Part shown: positions 38,403-46,271 of the stretch, piece by piece
Numbering within the stretch: the stretch's first letter is position 1
Layout: the number at the start of each line of letters is the position of its first letter
Source of the DNA: Brackiella oedipodis DSM 13743
GTDB taxonomy: Bacteria; Pseudomonadota; Gammaproteobacteria; Burkholderiales; Burkholderiaceae_B
Length of the DNA: 64,000 nt
Direction: 5' to 3'
NCBI RefSeq assembly: GCF_000621025.1
Contig: NZ_KK211205.1
Span: forward strand, 186,001 to 250,000
The notes under the pieces: model-generated
Database searches by the model: none
Told to the model about the DNA's origin: nothing
The model's input: only the letters and a program-made list of their open reading frames with translations
Position numbers and translations under genes: made by a program

Positions 38403-38887
38403 ATGTCAAGCGATTTAGAGGATCAATTAATGCGTGGTGAAGAGGTTATTTATAAGGCTAAATTTACACCTGTTGCCTACTTTTGGCGATTTACCATCGG
38501 TATGTGTTTATTCGCGATATGCATTGCTCAATTGCTAATTAGCATATTTACAGCAGATTTTCATGACCTAATGGAGGGTTGGATATTTTGGGTGGTGATT
38601 GCCGTGCTAGGCCTTTTTTTTGGGGTTCGGCCTACCTAAGCACAAATACCCGGGCGCTGCTCTTTACTAATCGACGGGTTATTTTTAGTGCAGTGGGGGA
38701 GTTTGATCATACTATGGATTATGATCTCAGAAGGGTGTTCAGTGTCAATGTTTATCAATCACTCATGGGTAGTATCATCGACTATGGTGGGATTACCATT
38801 AATAGCCAAGTGAGTATTTATGGACTCGAAAAACCACATGAATTCAGAAAAGCCCTTAATGATTACCTCTATGAACGCGGGTTTTAA
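38403..38887 (+). pseudogene. Membrane PH-domain protein split by a -1 frameshift at a T8 tract
   Basis: The first frame (38403-38639) encodes an acidic N-terminus and two membrane helices and then stops. The -1 frame (to 38887) continues with STNTRALLFTNRRVIFSA...VNVYQSLMGSIIDYGGITI, the core of a bacterial PH-like domain (bPH_2/YdbT type). Joined at the T8 tract (38614-38621), they give a normal-looking protein of ~161 residues: two helices, then a cytoplasmic PH domain. The start ATG at 38403 has GGGAG 7 nt upstream. The break could be a real mutation, a sequencing error in the homopolymer, or slippage on T-TTT-TTT; function is unknown. Confidence 0.75.
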
Positions 38888-39011
38888 ACGAGCTGAGGTC
38901 TGCGTTTGATGCCTCGGCGTTTAGGGGAGCTGCGGGGGGTAATCTGATCTAAGCAGATAATACTAATGACTCAGGTAAATCAGCGGTTTTTTGTGCCAAA
39001 GCTAGCGTACT

Positions 39012-39836
39012 TCAGGCGTATTTTTGTAAATGCTCAAGTACTAACTGATTAAATTTATTGGGGTGAGACAAATTCATCCCATGGGTTGCCTTATCAACAA
39101 AATTCAGCGTAGCCTCTGGGATAAGGTTCTGTAGCGCTTGAAGGATTTCGGGATAAGGATCAGGGCTGATACCCCCGCCAATCAGGCTGATTGGACAACG
39201 CTTTGCAATGGCTTTGAGTTTGTCTTCCTTAAAGAGCGTAGGCTCTTCGAGGCGTTGCATGGCCAGTGTATGAGCATTGTCACGCACCATTTGCTTAAAC
39301 CACTCTACCATTCTATCCCAGGTGTCTTTGCCACTTACATTATCAATAAAATTCGCCAGGCCTGATTCGAGCCCTTGAGTCTGAATTAGGTCCCAAGAAT
39401 GCTGTAACCAATCTTTGATTTGCTTGACTTCGTCGGGAGTACGAATACTTGGGTCAGCCAAAATTAATGATTTGGTGAGTTCAGGCGCCAAGTGTGCCAC
39501 TTTGACAGCAACGCCACCAGCTCTAGAGTGTCCAAGAACATGAGCCTTAGAGATTCCTAAGGCCCGCAAGAGCTCAGCCATATCTTTGGCATGCTGCTCA
39601 CTAGAAAAATCAGCGCTATTGACTTCCATAGGAATGGGCCAATAGTGGCGTAAGCTGGGCGCAATCACGCGATAATGCTGGCTGAGCGCTGGGATTTGCC
39701 AACGCCAAAAACGATGGTCTACCATGGAGCCATGAATAAGAAGTAAGACCTCACCCTGTCCTTGGTCAATATAAGCGTATTCTACGCCTTGGGGTAGGGT
39801 GATATATTGAATGGGAAAATCGTCTGTAGCGGGCAT
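39012..39836 (-). CDS. Alpha/beta hydrolase
   Basis: A 274-residue alpha/beta-hydrolase fold protein. The oxyanion loop HGSMVDHRFW is at ~35-44, the nucleophile elbow GHSRAG has Ser104, and ATHGMNLSHP near residues 254-263 supplies the catalytic His. The elbow reads G-H-S-R-A rather than strict G-x-S-x-G, a tolerated variant. The substrate is unknown. It is 21 nt downstream of cpoB on the same strand and could be read through from it. Confidence 0.88.
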   Translation of the reverse strand: MPATDDFPIQYITLPQGVEYAYIDQGQGEVLLLIHGSMVDHRFWRWQIPALSQHYRVIAPSLRHYWPIPMEVNSADFSSEQHAKDMAELLRALGISKAHVLGHSRAGGVAVKVAHLAPELTKSLILADPSIRTPDEVKQIKDWLQHSWDLIQTQGLESGLANFIDNVSGKDTWDRMVEWFKQMVRDNAHTLAMQRLEEPTLFKEDKLKAIAKRCPISLIGGGISPDPYPEILQALQNLIPEATLNFVDKATHGMNLSHPNKFNQLVLEHLQKYA

Positions 39837-39857
39837 AAAAACGTCGAGCCTTAAGCG

Positions 39858-40520
39858 TTATTTGTACATTTTTAGGCGTTCTTGCGCAGTGTCTGAAGCC
39901 GGGCTATTAGGATATTTAGCGATGATGTTTTTGAGGGTCGTTTTGGAGGCCGCTATATCGTTTTGTTCGAGTTGGCTACCGGCAATCACCAGCATAGCAT
40001 CGCCTGCTTTTTCGTCTTTGGGATAGCGGGAGATCATTTGATTAAGGGTATTGATAGCGCCCCCAAAGTCTCTGCTCGCATAGCGACTACTGCCTTCATA
40101 AAACATGGCACTAGAGGTTAAAGGGGTATTAGGATAGCGTGACACAAACTCATGCAAGGCTTGCGCAGATTCTGAGTAATTGCCTTGGCGGAATAAATCG
40201 AGTGCCGCGTCGTAATCATCTTGTTGGTCGGGGTCACCGACTTGTGGATTAGGTTCTGCCTCTGTGTCTGCGGGACGTGCCTGTTGCTTAGCCGCGTGCG
40301 AAAGGGCTTGTACTTGGCCTGTTAGCTTGGCAACATCGTCTTGTAAGGATCTGATTTGGTTGGACAACTCCATGCGTGATTGATTCGCCATTTTGAGTTG
40401 TGAGCGTAATTCTAAAACGGCGCGTCGTGCGTCTTCGTCTTCAGCAGCCAGGGCCTGTTGGCTCATACCCAACAACATAGCGGCTGATACAGCTAAGAAT
40501 GAGACTTTATGCTTAAGCAT
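39858..40520 (-). CDS. cpoB: Cell division coordinator CpoB (YbgF), Tol-Pal associated
   Basis: A ~220-residue periplasmic protein. From the ATG at 40520 it has a signal peptide (cleavage after ALAA, about residue 25), a coiled-coil region (~28-80), an acidic linker, and TPR-like repeats to the end (YDAALDLFRQGNYSESAQAL and two further units). CpoB links PBP1B and Tol function during division. AAGGAA 8 nt upstream supports this start; the longer open frame adds 16 residues with no signal logic. It follows pal, but a terminator lies between them. Confidence 0.93.
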   Translation of the reverse strand: MLKHKVSFLAVSAAMLLGMSQQALAAEDEDARRAVLELRSQLKMANQSRMELSNQIRSLQDDVAKLTGQVQALSHAAKQQARPADTEAEPNPQVGDPDQQDDYDAALDLFRQGNYSESAQALHEFVSRYPNTPLTSSAMFYEGSSRYASRDFGGAINTLNQMISRYPKDEKAGDAMLVIAGSQLEQNDIAASKTTLKNIIAKYPNSPASDTAQERLKMYK

Positions 40521-40654
40521 GTGAGTGTTCCTTTTTGGCAAAAATGCCCACGAGAGTGGCAGTAGCAAAAAATAAAAAATATTCTTTGCATTTTAACAGT
40601 TTGCTTAGTGCTTTTTGGAATTGCTTTATGAGCAACACTAAAATCAATGTTAAA

Positions 40655-40688
40655 AAAAAGCCACAACATCGAAATGCTGTGGCTTTTT
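40655..40688. terminator. Bidirectional terminator between pal and cpoB
   Basis: Arms AAAAAGCCACAACAT (40655-40669) and ATGCTGTGGCTTTTT (40674-40688) pair at 14 of 15 positions around the loop CGAA. A longer A-run (40652-40659) gives a strong U-tract on the minus strand, just after the pal stop at 40712. Confidence 0.88.
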
Positions 40689-40711
40689 GTGAGGCCGTAA
40701 CGACTTACAAA

Positions 40712-41206
40712 TTAGCGAATGTAATTGATGTCTGCGCGGCGGTTTTCAGCGTAGGCTTCTTCAGAAGTACCGTGCGCTTTTGGACGTTCTTTACCGAAAG
40801 AAACGGCTTCGATTTGAGCTTGGTTAACACCTTGTTGAACAAGTTGTTGAGCCACAGCAACTGAACGACGTTGACCTAGAGCCAAGTTGTATTCAGCACT
40901 ACCGCGAGCATCGGTGTTACCTTCGATGCGAACGCGTTGTTGACCGTTGCTGCTCAAGTATTGAGCGTGCATTTGAACAAGTGGTTGATATTGAGCTTCT
41001 ACAGTGTAGCTATCGAAAGCGAAGTAGACAGAACGATTTTGAGCTAACGGGCTGTTAGGATTGAATGGATCCATAACTTGACCTTGGTTAACAGCGCCAG
41101 TATTTACGCCTTGAGTGTTTGCAGCGTCTTCGTTAGTAGAGCTACATGCAGCTAAAGAAGCAGCTATAGCAGCCAATGCCAAGGTTTTCGCGATGCGAGA
41201 ACTCAT
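40712..41206 (-). CDS. pal: Peptidoglycan-associated lipoprotein
   Basis: A 164-residue outer-membrane lipoprotein. The lipobox LAAC is at residues ~18-21 after a short signal sequence. An OmpA-like peptidoglycan-binding domain fills the C-terminal ~105 residues (VYFAFDSYTVE, IEGNTDARGSAEYNLALGQRR, the Asp/Arg diaminopimelate-binding pair). It anchors the outer membrane to peptidoglycan and cycles with TolB during constriction. It sits 20 nt after tolB and ends at a terminator. Confidence 0.97.
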   Translation of the reverse strand: MSSRIAKTLALAAIAASLAACSSTNEDAANTQGVNTGAVNQGQVMDPFNPNSPLAQNRSVYFAFDSYTVEAQYQPLVQMHAQYLSSNGQQRVRIEGNTDARGSAEYNLALGQRRSVAVAQQLVQQGVNQAQIEAVSFGKERPKAHGTSEEAYAENRRADINYIR

Positions 41207-41226
41207 AGTATTTCCTTTTTAAAAGT

Positions 41227-42513
41227 TTAATCAACAAATGGCCCCCAAGCCGCGCTGACTAGACCGCCTGATGCTGGAATTGAGGTTTGAAAAGATCCAT
41301 CAGCATTTACCAAGCCTAAGCCGCTGCTTGAGACATATAAAATTTGCATCCCATTAGGAGCAAAACTTGGGGAAAGGTCGTTAGGACCCGAAGTCAAGAC
41401 TTGATCCGAGCCAGTACCAATGCCTGAGATGGCAATTGAGTAAGAACCTCCCCTTAAACTAGAATATACCAGTTTTGAACCATCTGGGGAAACTTTTCCA
41501 GAAACATTTTGCTTACCATTAAAGGTAATTCGGCTGGCTGAACCACCATTTAGACCCGTTCTGTAGATTTGTGCACTACCGCCACGGTCAGAAGTAAAGA
41601 CAATTCCGCTGCCATTTGGGAAAAATGAAGGCTCTGTGTCAATTTGGGGACTGTTGGTAATTTGTGTTGCATTTGTACCACCATTTGCGGGAATGGTGTA
41701 AATATTCGACAAATTATCACGACTAAGTGCGACGGCTAAACGTGAACCATCGGGTGAAAATGCGGGAGCACTATTGTTACCCTTGAAGTTAGCCGCCACA
41801 CTGCGCTGACCCGTCGCTAGGTTTTGTATATAAACAACAGGTTTACCTTCATCAAAAGCGACATAAGCGATTTTGCTGCCGTCTGGGGACCAGGCGGGTG
41901 AAATAATTGACGACTTACTGCTCGCCACGACTTGTTTATTTTCACCATCGGCATCGGCGACGACTAATTGATTGCCACCTGCATAGGCGATCTTCGTAGA
42001 AAAGACACCGCGTACGCCTGTTTGGCTCTCAAAAATAGCATCAGCAATGCGATGCGCTTGGCGTCGTTGATTGCTTTCAGAGACGGATTTATTGTCGACC
42101 TTGGCTTGTTGTGCTGGATCGGCCAAGGTATAAGTGATTTGGTTGCCGTTAACACTACCAATGGCTATTGGCGCACTCACGCCAGCTTCGCTAATGGCGG
42201 ACCAATTAGGGGCGCCATTAGAATCTGTCGCAAAATCTTGACGCACGCGCTCGACTTCAAAAATACCAGAACGCTCAAGATCAGCCGCAATAATGTCGGC
42301 GGCCTTGACGCCGTTACTACCACTAAAATCACTCACTGCAATTGGCATTTTGTTGCTGCTCTGACCCGCACTTAAGGGTACATTAATGTCGGCATGTGCC
42401 GCTTGTAGTGAGCCGATAAGACCTAAAATAGTGGCGGTGGCCAGCCCCGCAGCGATTTTTTTGAGGGGCGTTGGTGCTGCCAAGCGCATTAGCGAAGAGT
42501 GTATGGCTGCCAT
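41227..42513 (-). CDS. tolB: Tol-Pal system beta-propeller protein TolB
   Basis: A ~428-residue periplasmic protein with an N-terminal signal peptide, an alpha/beta domain (IAVSDFSGSNGVKAADIIAADL) and a six-bladed WD40-like propeller with SPAWSPDGSKIAYVAF-type repeats. TolB binds Pal and the TolA C-terminus. I take the ATG at 42513 because AGGAG lies 6 nt upstream; a longer frame to 42534 has no such site. It is between tolA (51-nt gap) and pal. Confidence 0.97.
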   Translation of the reverse strand: MAAIHSSLMRLAAPTPLKKIAAGLATATILGLIGSLQAAHADINVPLSAGQSSNKMPIAVSDFSGSNGVKAADIIAADLERSGIFEVERVRQDFATDSNGAPNWSAISEAGVSAPIAIGSVNGNQITYTLADPAQQAKVDNKSVSESNQRRQAHRIADAIFESQTGVRGVFSTKIAYAGGNQLVVADADGENKQVVASSKSSIISPAWSPDGSKIAYVAFDEGKPVVYIQNLATGQRSVAANFKGNNSAPAFSPDGSRLAVALSRDNLSNIYTIPANGGTNATQITNSPQIDTEPSFFPNGSGIVFTSDRGGSAQIYRTGLNGGSASRITFNGKQNVSGKVSPDGSKLVYSSLRGGSYSIAISGIGTGSDQVLTSGPNDLSPSFAPNGMQILYVSSSGLGLVNADGSFQTSIPASGGLVSAAWGPFVD

Positions 42514-42564
42514 GTAATTCTCCTTAAGAGGCAAAATGTATTGATGACTTTAGCAATTGTACTG

Positions 42565-43644
42565 TTATTTAGGGAAGCGGAAGGTACCGTTAATTGTCCG
42601 TGAACCGCCCGGAGGGTTCGGTGGATACGGGTTACATTTAAGTAAGGCCGCTTGTACCGCCTTATCAAAGGCAGGGTTCGTCGAACGTCGGGTAATTTTG
42701 GCACTAATTGGGCGCATTGAAGCGTCAAGTTTGACTTCGTAGTTCAAGTTAAGACGCTGCACGCCCCTAAAGGTGAGTCGTGGTTCGACGCAAGCCTGAA
42801 CCGCACGAATATAGGCCGAGCTACCGCCACCACCACCGCGTTGGTTGCGATCGTTTTGACCGCCTTTGATGCCGGCAATACTATTGATATCACCTCGCAT
42901 CGCACCGCGTAAGCTATCACCCTTGGTATTGGCTTTAGACTTGGTTTCAGCTGCTTTTTTGGCATCCGCCGCGGCTTTGGCTTTGGCTGCAGCCTCTTTC
43001 TTGGCTTTTTCTTCAGCCTCTTTTTTGGCCTTCGCTTCGGCTTCTTTCTTCGCCTTTTCTTGGGCTAATTTCTTGGCTCGAGCGTCCGCCGCGGCCTTGG
43101 CGGCGGCTTCTTTTTTGGCTTGCTCCTCGGCTTCCTTAGCGGCCTTGGCTTCGGCTTCTTTTTTGGCTTTGGCCGCCTCTTGGGCTTTTTTGCGAGCTTC
43201 GGCCTTGAGTGCCTCCTGGCGTGCTAATTCAGCCTCACGTTTTTCTTGTTCGGCTTTTTGTTTTTTTTGCAACGCTATGTCGGCGTCTTTTTGTTCGGCG
43301 ACGGATGGCGATGTATTGTCACTTTTAGGAGGCGCACCACCCGCATCCGGAGTCGCAGCGGGGGCTTCTTCGGCAGGCGTTGGCTCAGGTTCATCAGACT
43401 CTTCTGCCACCGTATCTTCTGGGGCGGGGTCAGGTGAACGTGTTTCTGGAGGCGGCTTAACAACTTGTTCGGTACCTTCTGCCCATAACTCTAACTGAAT
43501 GGGGCCTGCCGCCTGCTCAGGCTCCCATAAATAGCCAACCACAATGGCTAGCACGAGACAGCCATGCAGAATAAGGGTACCGATTAAGCCCTTACGCGTA
43601 TCTTGGCGTTCGTAGTATTCGTTAGGATTTTCGTAGTTGGACAT
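42565..43644 (-). CDS. tolA: Tol-Pal energy-transducing protein TolA
   Basis: A 359-residue inner-membrane protein: cytoplasmic N-terminus, one membrane helix (~20-40), a Pro/Glu linker, a long Ala/Glu/Lys helical domain (~115-245) and a globular C-terminal domain with the two conserved cysteines (QACVEPRL, LLKCNPYP). It spans the periplasm to transmit TolQR energy to TolB/Pal. The EAK-type repeats cause a long alanine-rich spurious frame on the other strand. It is 2 nt from tolR. Confidence 0.95.
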   Translation of the reverse strand: MSNYENPNEYYERQDTRKGLIGTLILHGCLVLAIVVGYLWEPEQAAGPIQLELWAEGTEQVVKPPPETRSPDPAPEDTVAEESDEPEPTPAEEAPAATPDAGGAPPKSDNTSPSVAEQKDADIALQKKQKAEQEKREAELARQEALKAEARKKAQEAAKAKKEAEAKAAKEAEEQAKKEAAAKAAADARAKKLAQEKAKKEAEAKAKKEAEEKAKKEAAAKAKAAADAKKAAETKSKANTKGDSLRGAMRGDINSIAGIKGGQNDRNQRGGGGGSSAYIRAVQACVEPRLTFRGVQRLNLNYEVKLDASMRPISAKITRRSTNPAFDKAVQAALLKCNPYPPNPPGGSRTINGTFRFPK

Positions 43645-43646
43645 TA

Positions 43647-44084
43647 CTATTTATTATCGGTTTTTTGATTAACTAAAAGACCGAGACGGCTCAAACCAGC
43701 AGCCCGTAATTGGTCCATTACTTTCATGACATCCTCGTAGGGGACTTTACCATCGGCGGCAAGTACCACGGGGGTGTTAGGATCGGGGGCTAGTTGTTTG
43801 ACCTGGTTAACTACATCATCTTTGGAGATTTCGTTGAAGTCCTGGCCAGCGGCACGTAAGCGTACCGCAAGCTCACCATTTTCGCGAATTTGAATTTCGA
43901 CAGGAGTGGCAGGCACTTCGGCCGATTGTCCCACCGATGGTAGATTGACCAAACCAGGGGTGATCATAGGAGCCGTGACCATAAAAATGACTAATAACAC
44001 CAACATGACATCGATGTAGGGCACGACGTTCATTTCGTTTTTTTGGCGACGTTGACGACGACCGCCTCTGCGAGAAATTGCCAT
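43647..44084 (-). CDS. tolR: Tol-Pal system proton-channel subunit TolR
   Basis: A 145-residue ExbD/TolR protein with one N-terminal membrane helix. VVPYIDVMLVLLVIFMVTAPMI carries the conserved proton-binding Asp of the helix. The periplasmic domain includes VLAADGKVPYEDVMKVMDQLRAAG. It works with TolQ as the proton-driven motor for TolA. The gaps to tolQ and tolA are one and two bases, so translation is tightly linked. Confidence 0.97.
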   Translation of the reverse strand: MAISRRGGRRQRRQKNEMNVVPYIDVMLVLLVIFMVTAPMITPGLVNLPSVGQSAEVPATPVEIQIRENGELAVRLRAAGQDFNEISKDDVVNQVKQLAPDPNTPVVLAADGKVPYEDVMKVMDQLRAAGLSRLGLLVNQKTDNK

Positions 44085-44085
44085 A

Positions 44086-44769
44086 TTAGTGCACCTGACG
44101 TTGCAGGATATTGATGAATTCGTCCATGAAACTATCGATGCGACCCGCCAATTGATCGGTGCGGTTAGAGAAATAGTTATAACCTAAAACGGCAGGAATC
44201 GCGGCGAACAAACCAATCGCTGTGGCGATCAAGGCCTCGGCAATGCCCGGCGCCACGGCCGCTAAGGTCGCTTGCGTGTTAGTGCTAAGGCCAATAAAGG
44301 AGTGCATAATCCCCCAAACTGTACCTAGCAAACCGATGTAAGGACTGACAGAACCGGTAGAGGCCAAGAAGTTTAAACGATGGTCCATGCTATCGAGCTC
44401 ACGTTGATAGGTGGCTTTCATGGCACGATTCGGATTGTGAATGAGTGACTCAGCATCGCTGGCATTGTTTCGGTGAGCTTTAAGAAATTCATTCATCCCC
44501 GCACTAAAGACACGTGCGGCTGGACCACTGGTATCGGCTTGTTTAGAGACTTGATGATATAAGCTAGCGAGATCGTTACTGTTCCAGAACTCCTCTTCAA
44601 ACGCCTTGGTTTGTTGATAATTGCGATTAATCATGATGTATTTGCTGATGATAATCGCCCATGACACAATCGACATGATGATCAGAATCAACATGATGAT
44701 TTGCACGGGTAAGCTGGCATTAGCAATGAGACTAAAAATAGACATGTCTTCTTGTTGGACTGGAGGCAT
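44086..44769 (-). CDS. tolQ: Tol-Pal system stator protein TolQ
   Basis: A 227-residue three-helix membrane protein of the MotA/TolQ/ExbB family. GLLGTVWGIMHSFIGL and AVAPGIAEALIATAIGLFAAIPAVLGYN are the family's channel-lining helices. The ATG at 44769 adds eight residues before an alternative Met; I keep the longer form. It forms the stator with TolR and lies 3 nt after ybgC. Confidence 0.97.
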   Translation of the reverse strand: MPPVQQEDMSIFSLIANASLPVQIIMLILIIMSIVSWAIIISKYIMINRNYQQTKAFEEEFWNSNDLASLYHQVSKQADTSGPAARVFSAGMNEFLKAHRNNASDAESLIHNPNRAMKATYQRELDSMDHRLNFLASTGSVSPYIGLLGTVWGIMHSFIGLSTNTQATLAAVAPGIAEALIATAIGLFAAIPAVLGYNYFSNRTDQLAGRIDSFMDEFINILQRQVH

Positions 44770-44772
44770 AGC

Positions 44773-45192
44773 TTAATTATCCTGTACAGAAAGTAATAAG
44801 GACCTGATATCTTGGGGGATAGCAGCGGGTTTAAAGGTTTGTGAGTTGACACAACAAACGCGGATAGCACTTTGGTTAAGGAGGCGCTCATCACAATAAG
44901 CGGTTTGCTCAAAAATCACTGAAGCTTTATCGACCTTGGTGATGCGACTATGGATTGTCAAAACATCATCGAGACGAGCAGGTGATATATATTTAAGCTC
45001 GGTGCTGACCACAATAAAAATGCGTTGTTGGCTCTGTGCCAGTTGTGATTGATTGACCCCTAGCTGACGCAACCATTCAGTGCGTGCGCGCTCAAAGAAT
45101 TTAAGATAGTTAGCATAAAACACAATGCCACCCGCATCGGTGTCTTCGTAATAAATACGCACACGGTGGCTAAATTCCTTGCTTTGAGTCAT
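44773..45192 (-). CDS. ybgC: Acyl-CoA thioesterase YbgC (Tol-Pal associated)
   Basis: A ~139-residue hot-dog fold thioesterase. HRVRIYYEDTDAGGIVFYANYLKFFERARTEW contains the catalytic Asp of the family; length and start at the ATG at 45192 match usual YbgC (~135 residues). The open frame continues upstream to 45276, but the additional 28 residues do not fit the family. YbgC commonly heads the tol-pal operon, as here, with tolQ 3 nt downstream. A 126-nt gap upstream could hold the operon promoter. Confidence 0.93.
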   Translation of the reverse strand: MTQSKEFSHRVRIYYEDTDAGGIVFYANYLKFFERARTEWLRQLGVNQSQLAQSQQRIFIVVSTELKYISPARLDDVLTIHSRITKVDKASVIFEQTAYCDERLLNQSAIRVCCVNSQTFKPAAIPQDIRSLLLSVQDN

Positions 45193-45318
45193 AAATAAAA
45201 ATACTGTAACAAAGTTAAATATTGTACTTTGAATAGTCCAAAAATACCGCAGATTTGCATAAAAAACCGTGAACAATTGTAAAAATCAATTACTTAGCGC
45301 TGTTTTTTAAACAAATTC

Positions 45319-46266
45319 TTAGTTGTGCTCAAAGGAGTAATAGAGCTCAATGATATTGGCCGGACCCGGTAAATTAGCGGGCTTAGTCGGATAATGTTTA
45401 CATTGGGTAAAGGCTTGGATGACTGCTTGATCAAAGTGGCGATCGCCTGAACTCGTAATAATATTCACGCTGACAGGGAGCCCCGCACGATTCGTTTGGA
45501 CTCTGACGCCCGCGCGTAATTGTCGCTGGTTCGGATAGTACATATAAGGTGAGACACATTTATTGATTTTGCTTAAATATTCATCATGAACGCCGCCCTT
45601 GATTTGCATGCCGCCTTTGCCTTTCGGGCTAGGCTGGCGTTTGGCTCGGTTCTGACGCTGGGCTTGCTGGATCTGTTTTTTGGCCTCAGCTTGGCTCATG
45701 AACTGCTGACGAATTTTGTCGGCCTGTTCTTGGCGTGCTTGACTGAGGGCTAATTCGCTTTCGAAAGCCTCTGCTGCTGAGGGTTGTGTCGTTTGCTCAG
45801 ACTCCAACGCCTCGGTTTCATTGTCTGCATCATCCTGAGTGGTTTGGGGATTATCTTGAGGTGGGGCAGACTCGTCATGGGTCTCAGATTGATGGCTGTC
45901 CTTTTGTTCAGGATCGCTATCACGCTGCGCCTTAGCCTCCGTCTTCTGCGCGCTATCATCACGGCGATTGTGATTATTAATCTCTTCGCTGGTCAACTGT
46001 GATAGATCAAACGCCGGGCTAGGCTCAGGTTTAGGTGTCTCTTGTTCTGGTTCCGGCTCAGGCGGCGCGACGGTTTCAGGCGGGGGTTCCCACAACTCTA
46101 ATTCAACGGGTTGTGGGGTCACTGGATGACGGTCGGTATTGAGTAAAAACAGCAAGACAAGCAGACCATGCAACAATAAACTGAGGATCAAAAAGATCAA
46201 AAACCGTTTATTTTTGCGCCGCTTGCCTTGTTCATAATAAGCATAAGGCTGGTCTTGCTGTTGCAT
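45319..46266 (-). CDS. Second TolA/TonB-like energy transducer
   Basis: A 315-residue protein built like TolA: cytoplasmic basic N-terminus (GKRRKNKR), one membrane helix (~22-42), Pro/Glu-rich linker, Gln/Glu/Asp-rich middle and a C-terminal TolA/TonB domain (~230-315) with the TolA-type cysteine pair (NKCVSPYM and FTQCKHYP). The post-helix motif PVELELWE closely echoes PIQLELWA in tolA, pointing to common ancestry. It starts 5 nt after proS and lies upstream of ybgC. It could be a divergent TolA duplicate or a TonB using TolQR or another ExbBD; no ExbBD is in the window. Confidence 0.8.
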   Translation of the reverse strand: MQQQDQPYAYYEQGKRRKNKRFLIFLILSLLLHGLLVLLFLLNTDRHPVTPQPVELELWEPPPETVAPPEPEPEQETPKPEPSPAFDLSQLTSEEINNHNRRDDSAQKTEAKAQRDSDPEQKDSHQSETHDESAPPQDNPQTTQDDADNETEALESEQTTQPSAAEAFESELALSQARQEQADKIRQQFMSQAEAKKQIQQAQRQNRAKRQPSPKGKGGMQIKGGVHDEYLSKINKCVSPYMYYPNQRQLRAGVRVQTNRAGLPVSVNIITSSGDRHFDQAVIQAFTQCKHYPTKPANLPGPANIIELYYSFEHN

Positions 46267-46271
46267 CTTGC

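Noticed and set aside
42866-43498. 210-codon alanine/serine-rich open frame on the plus strand
   Set aside because: It is the antisense of the Ala/Glu/Lys-rich helical part of tolA; the composition explains the lack of stops.
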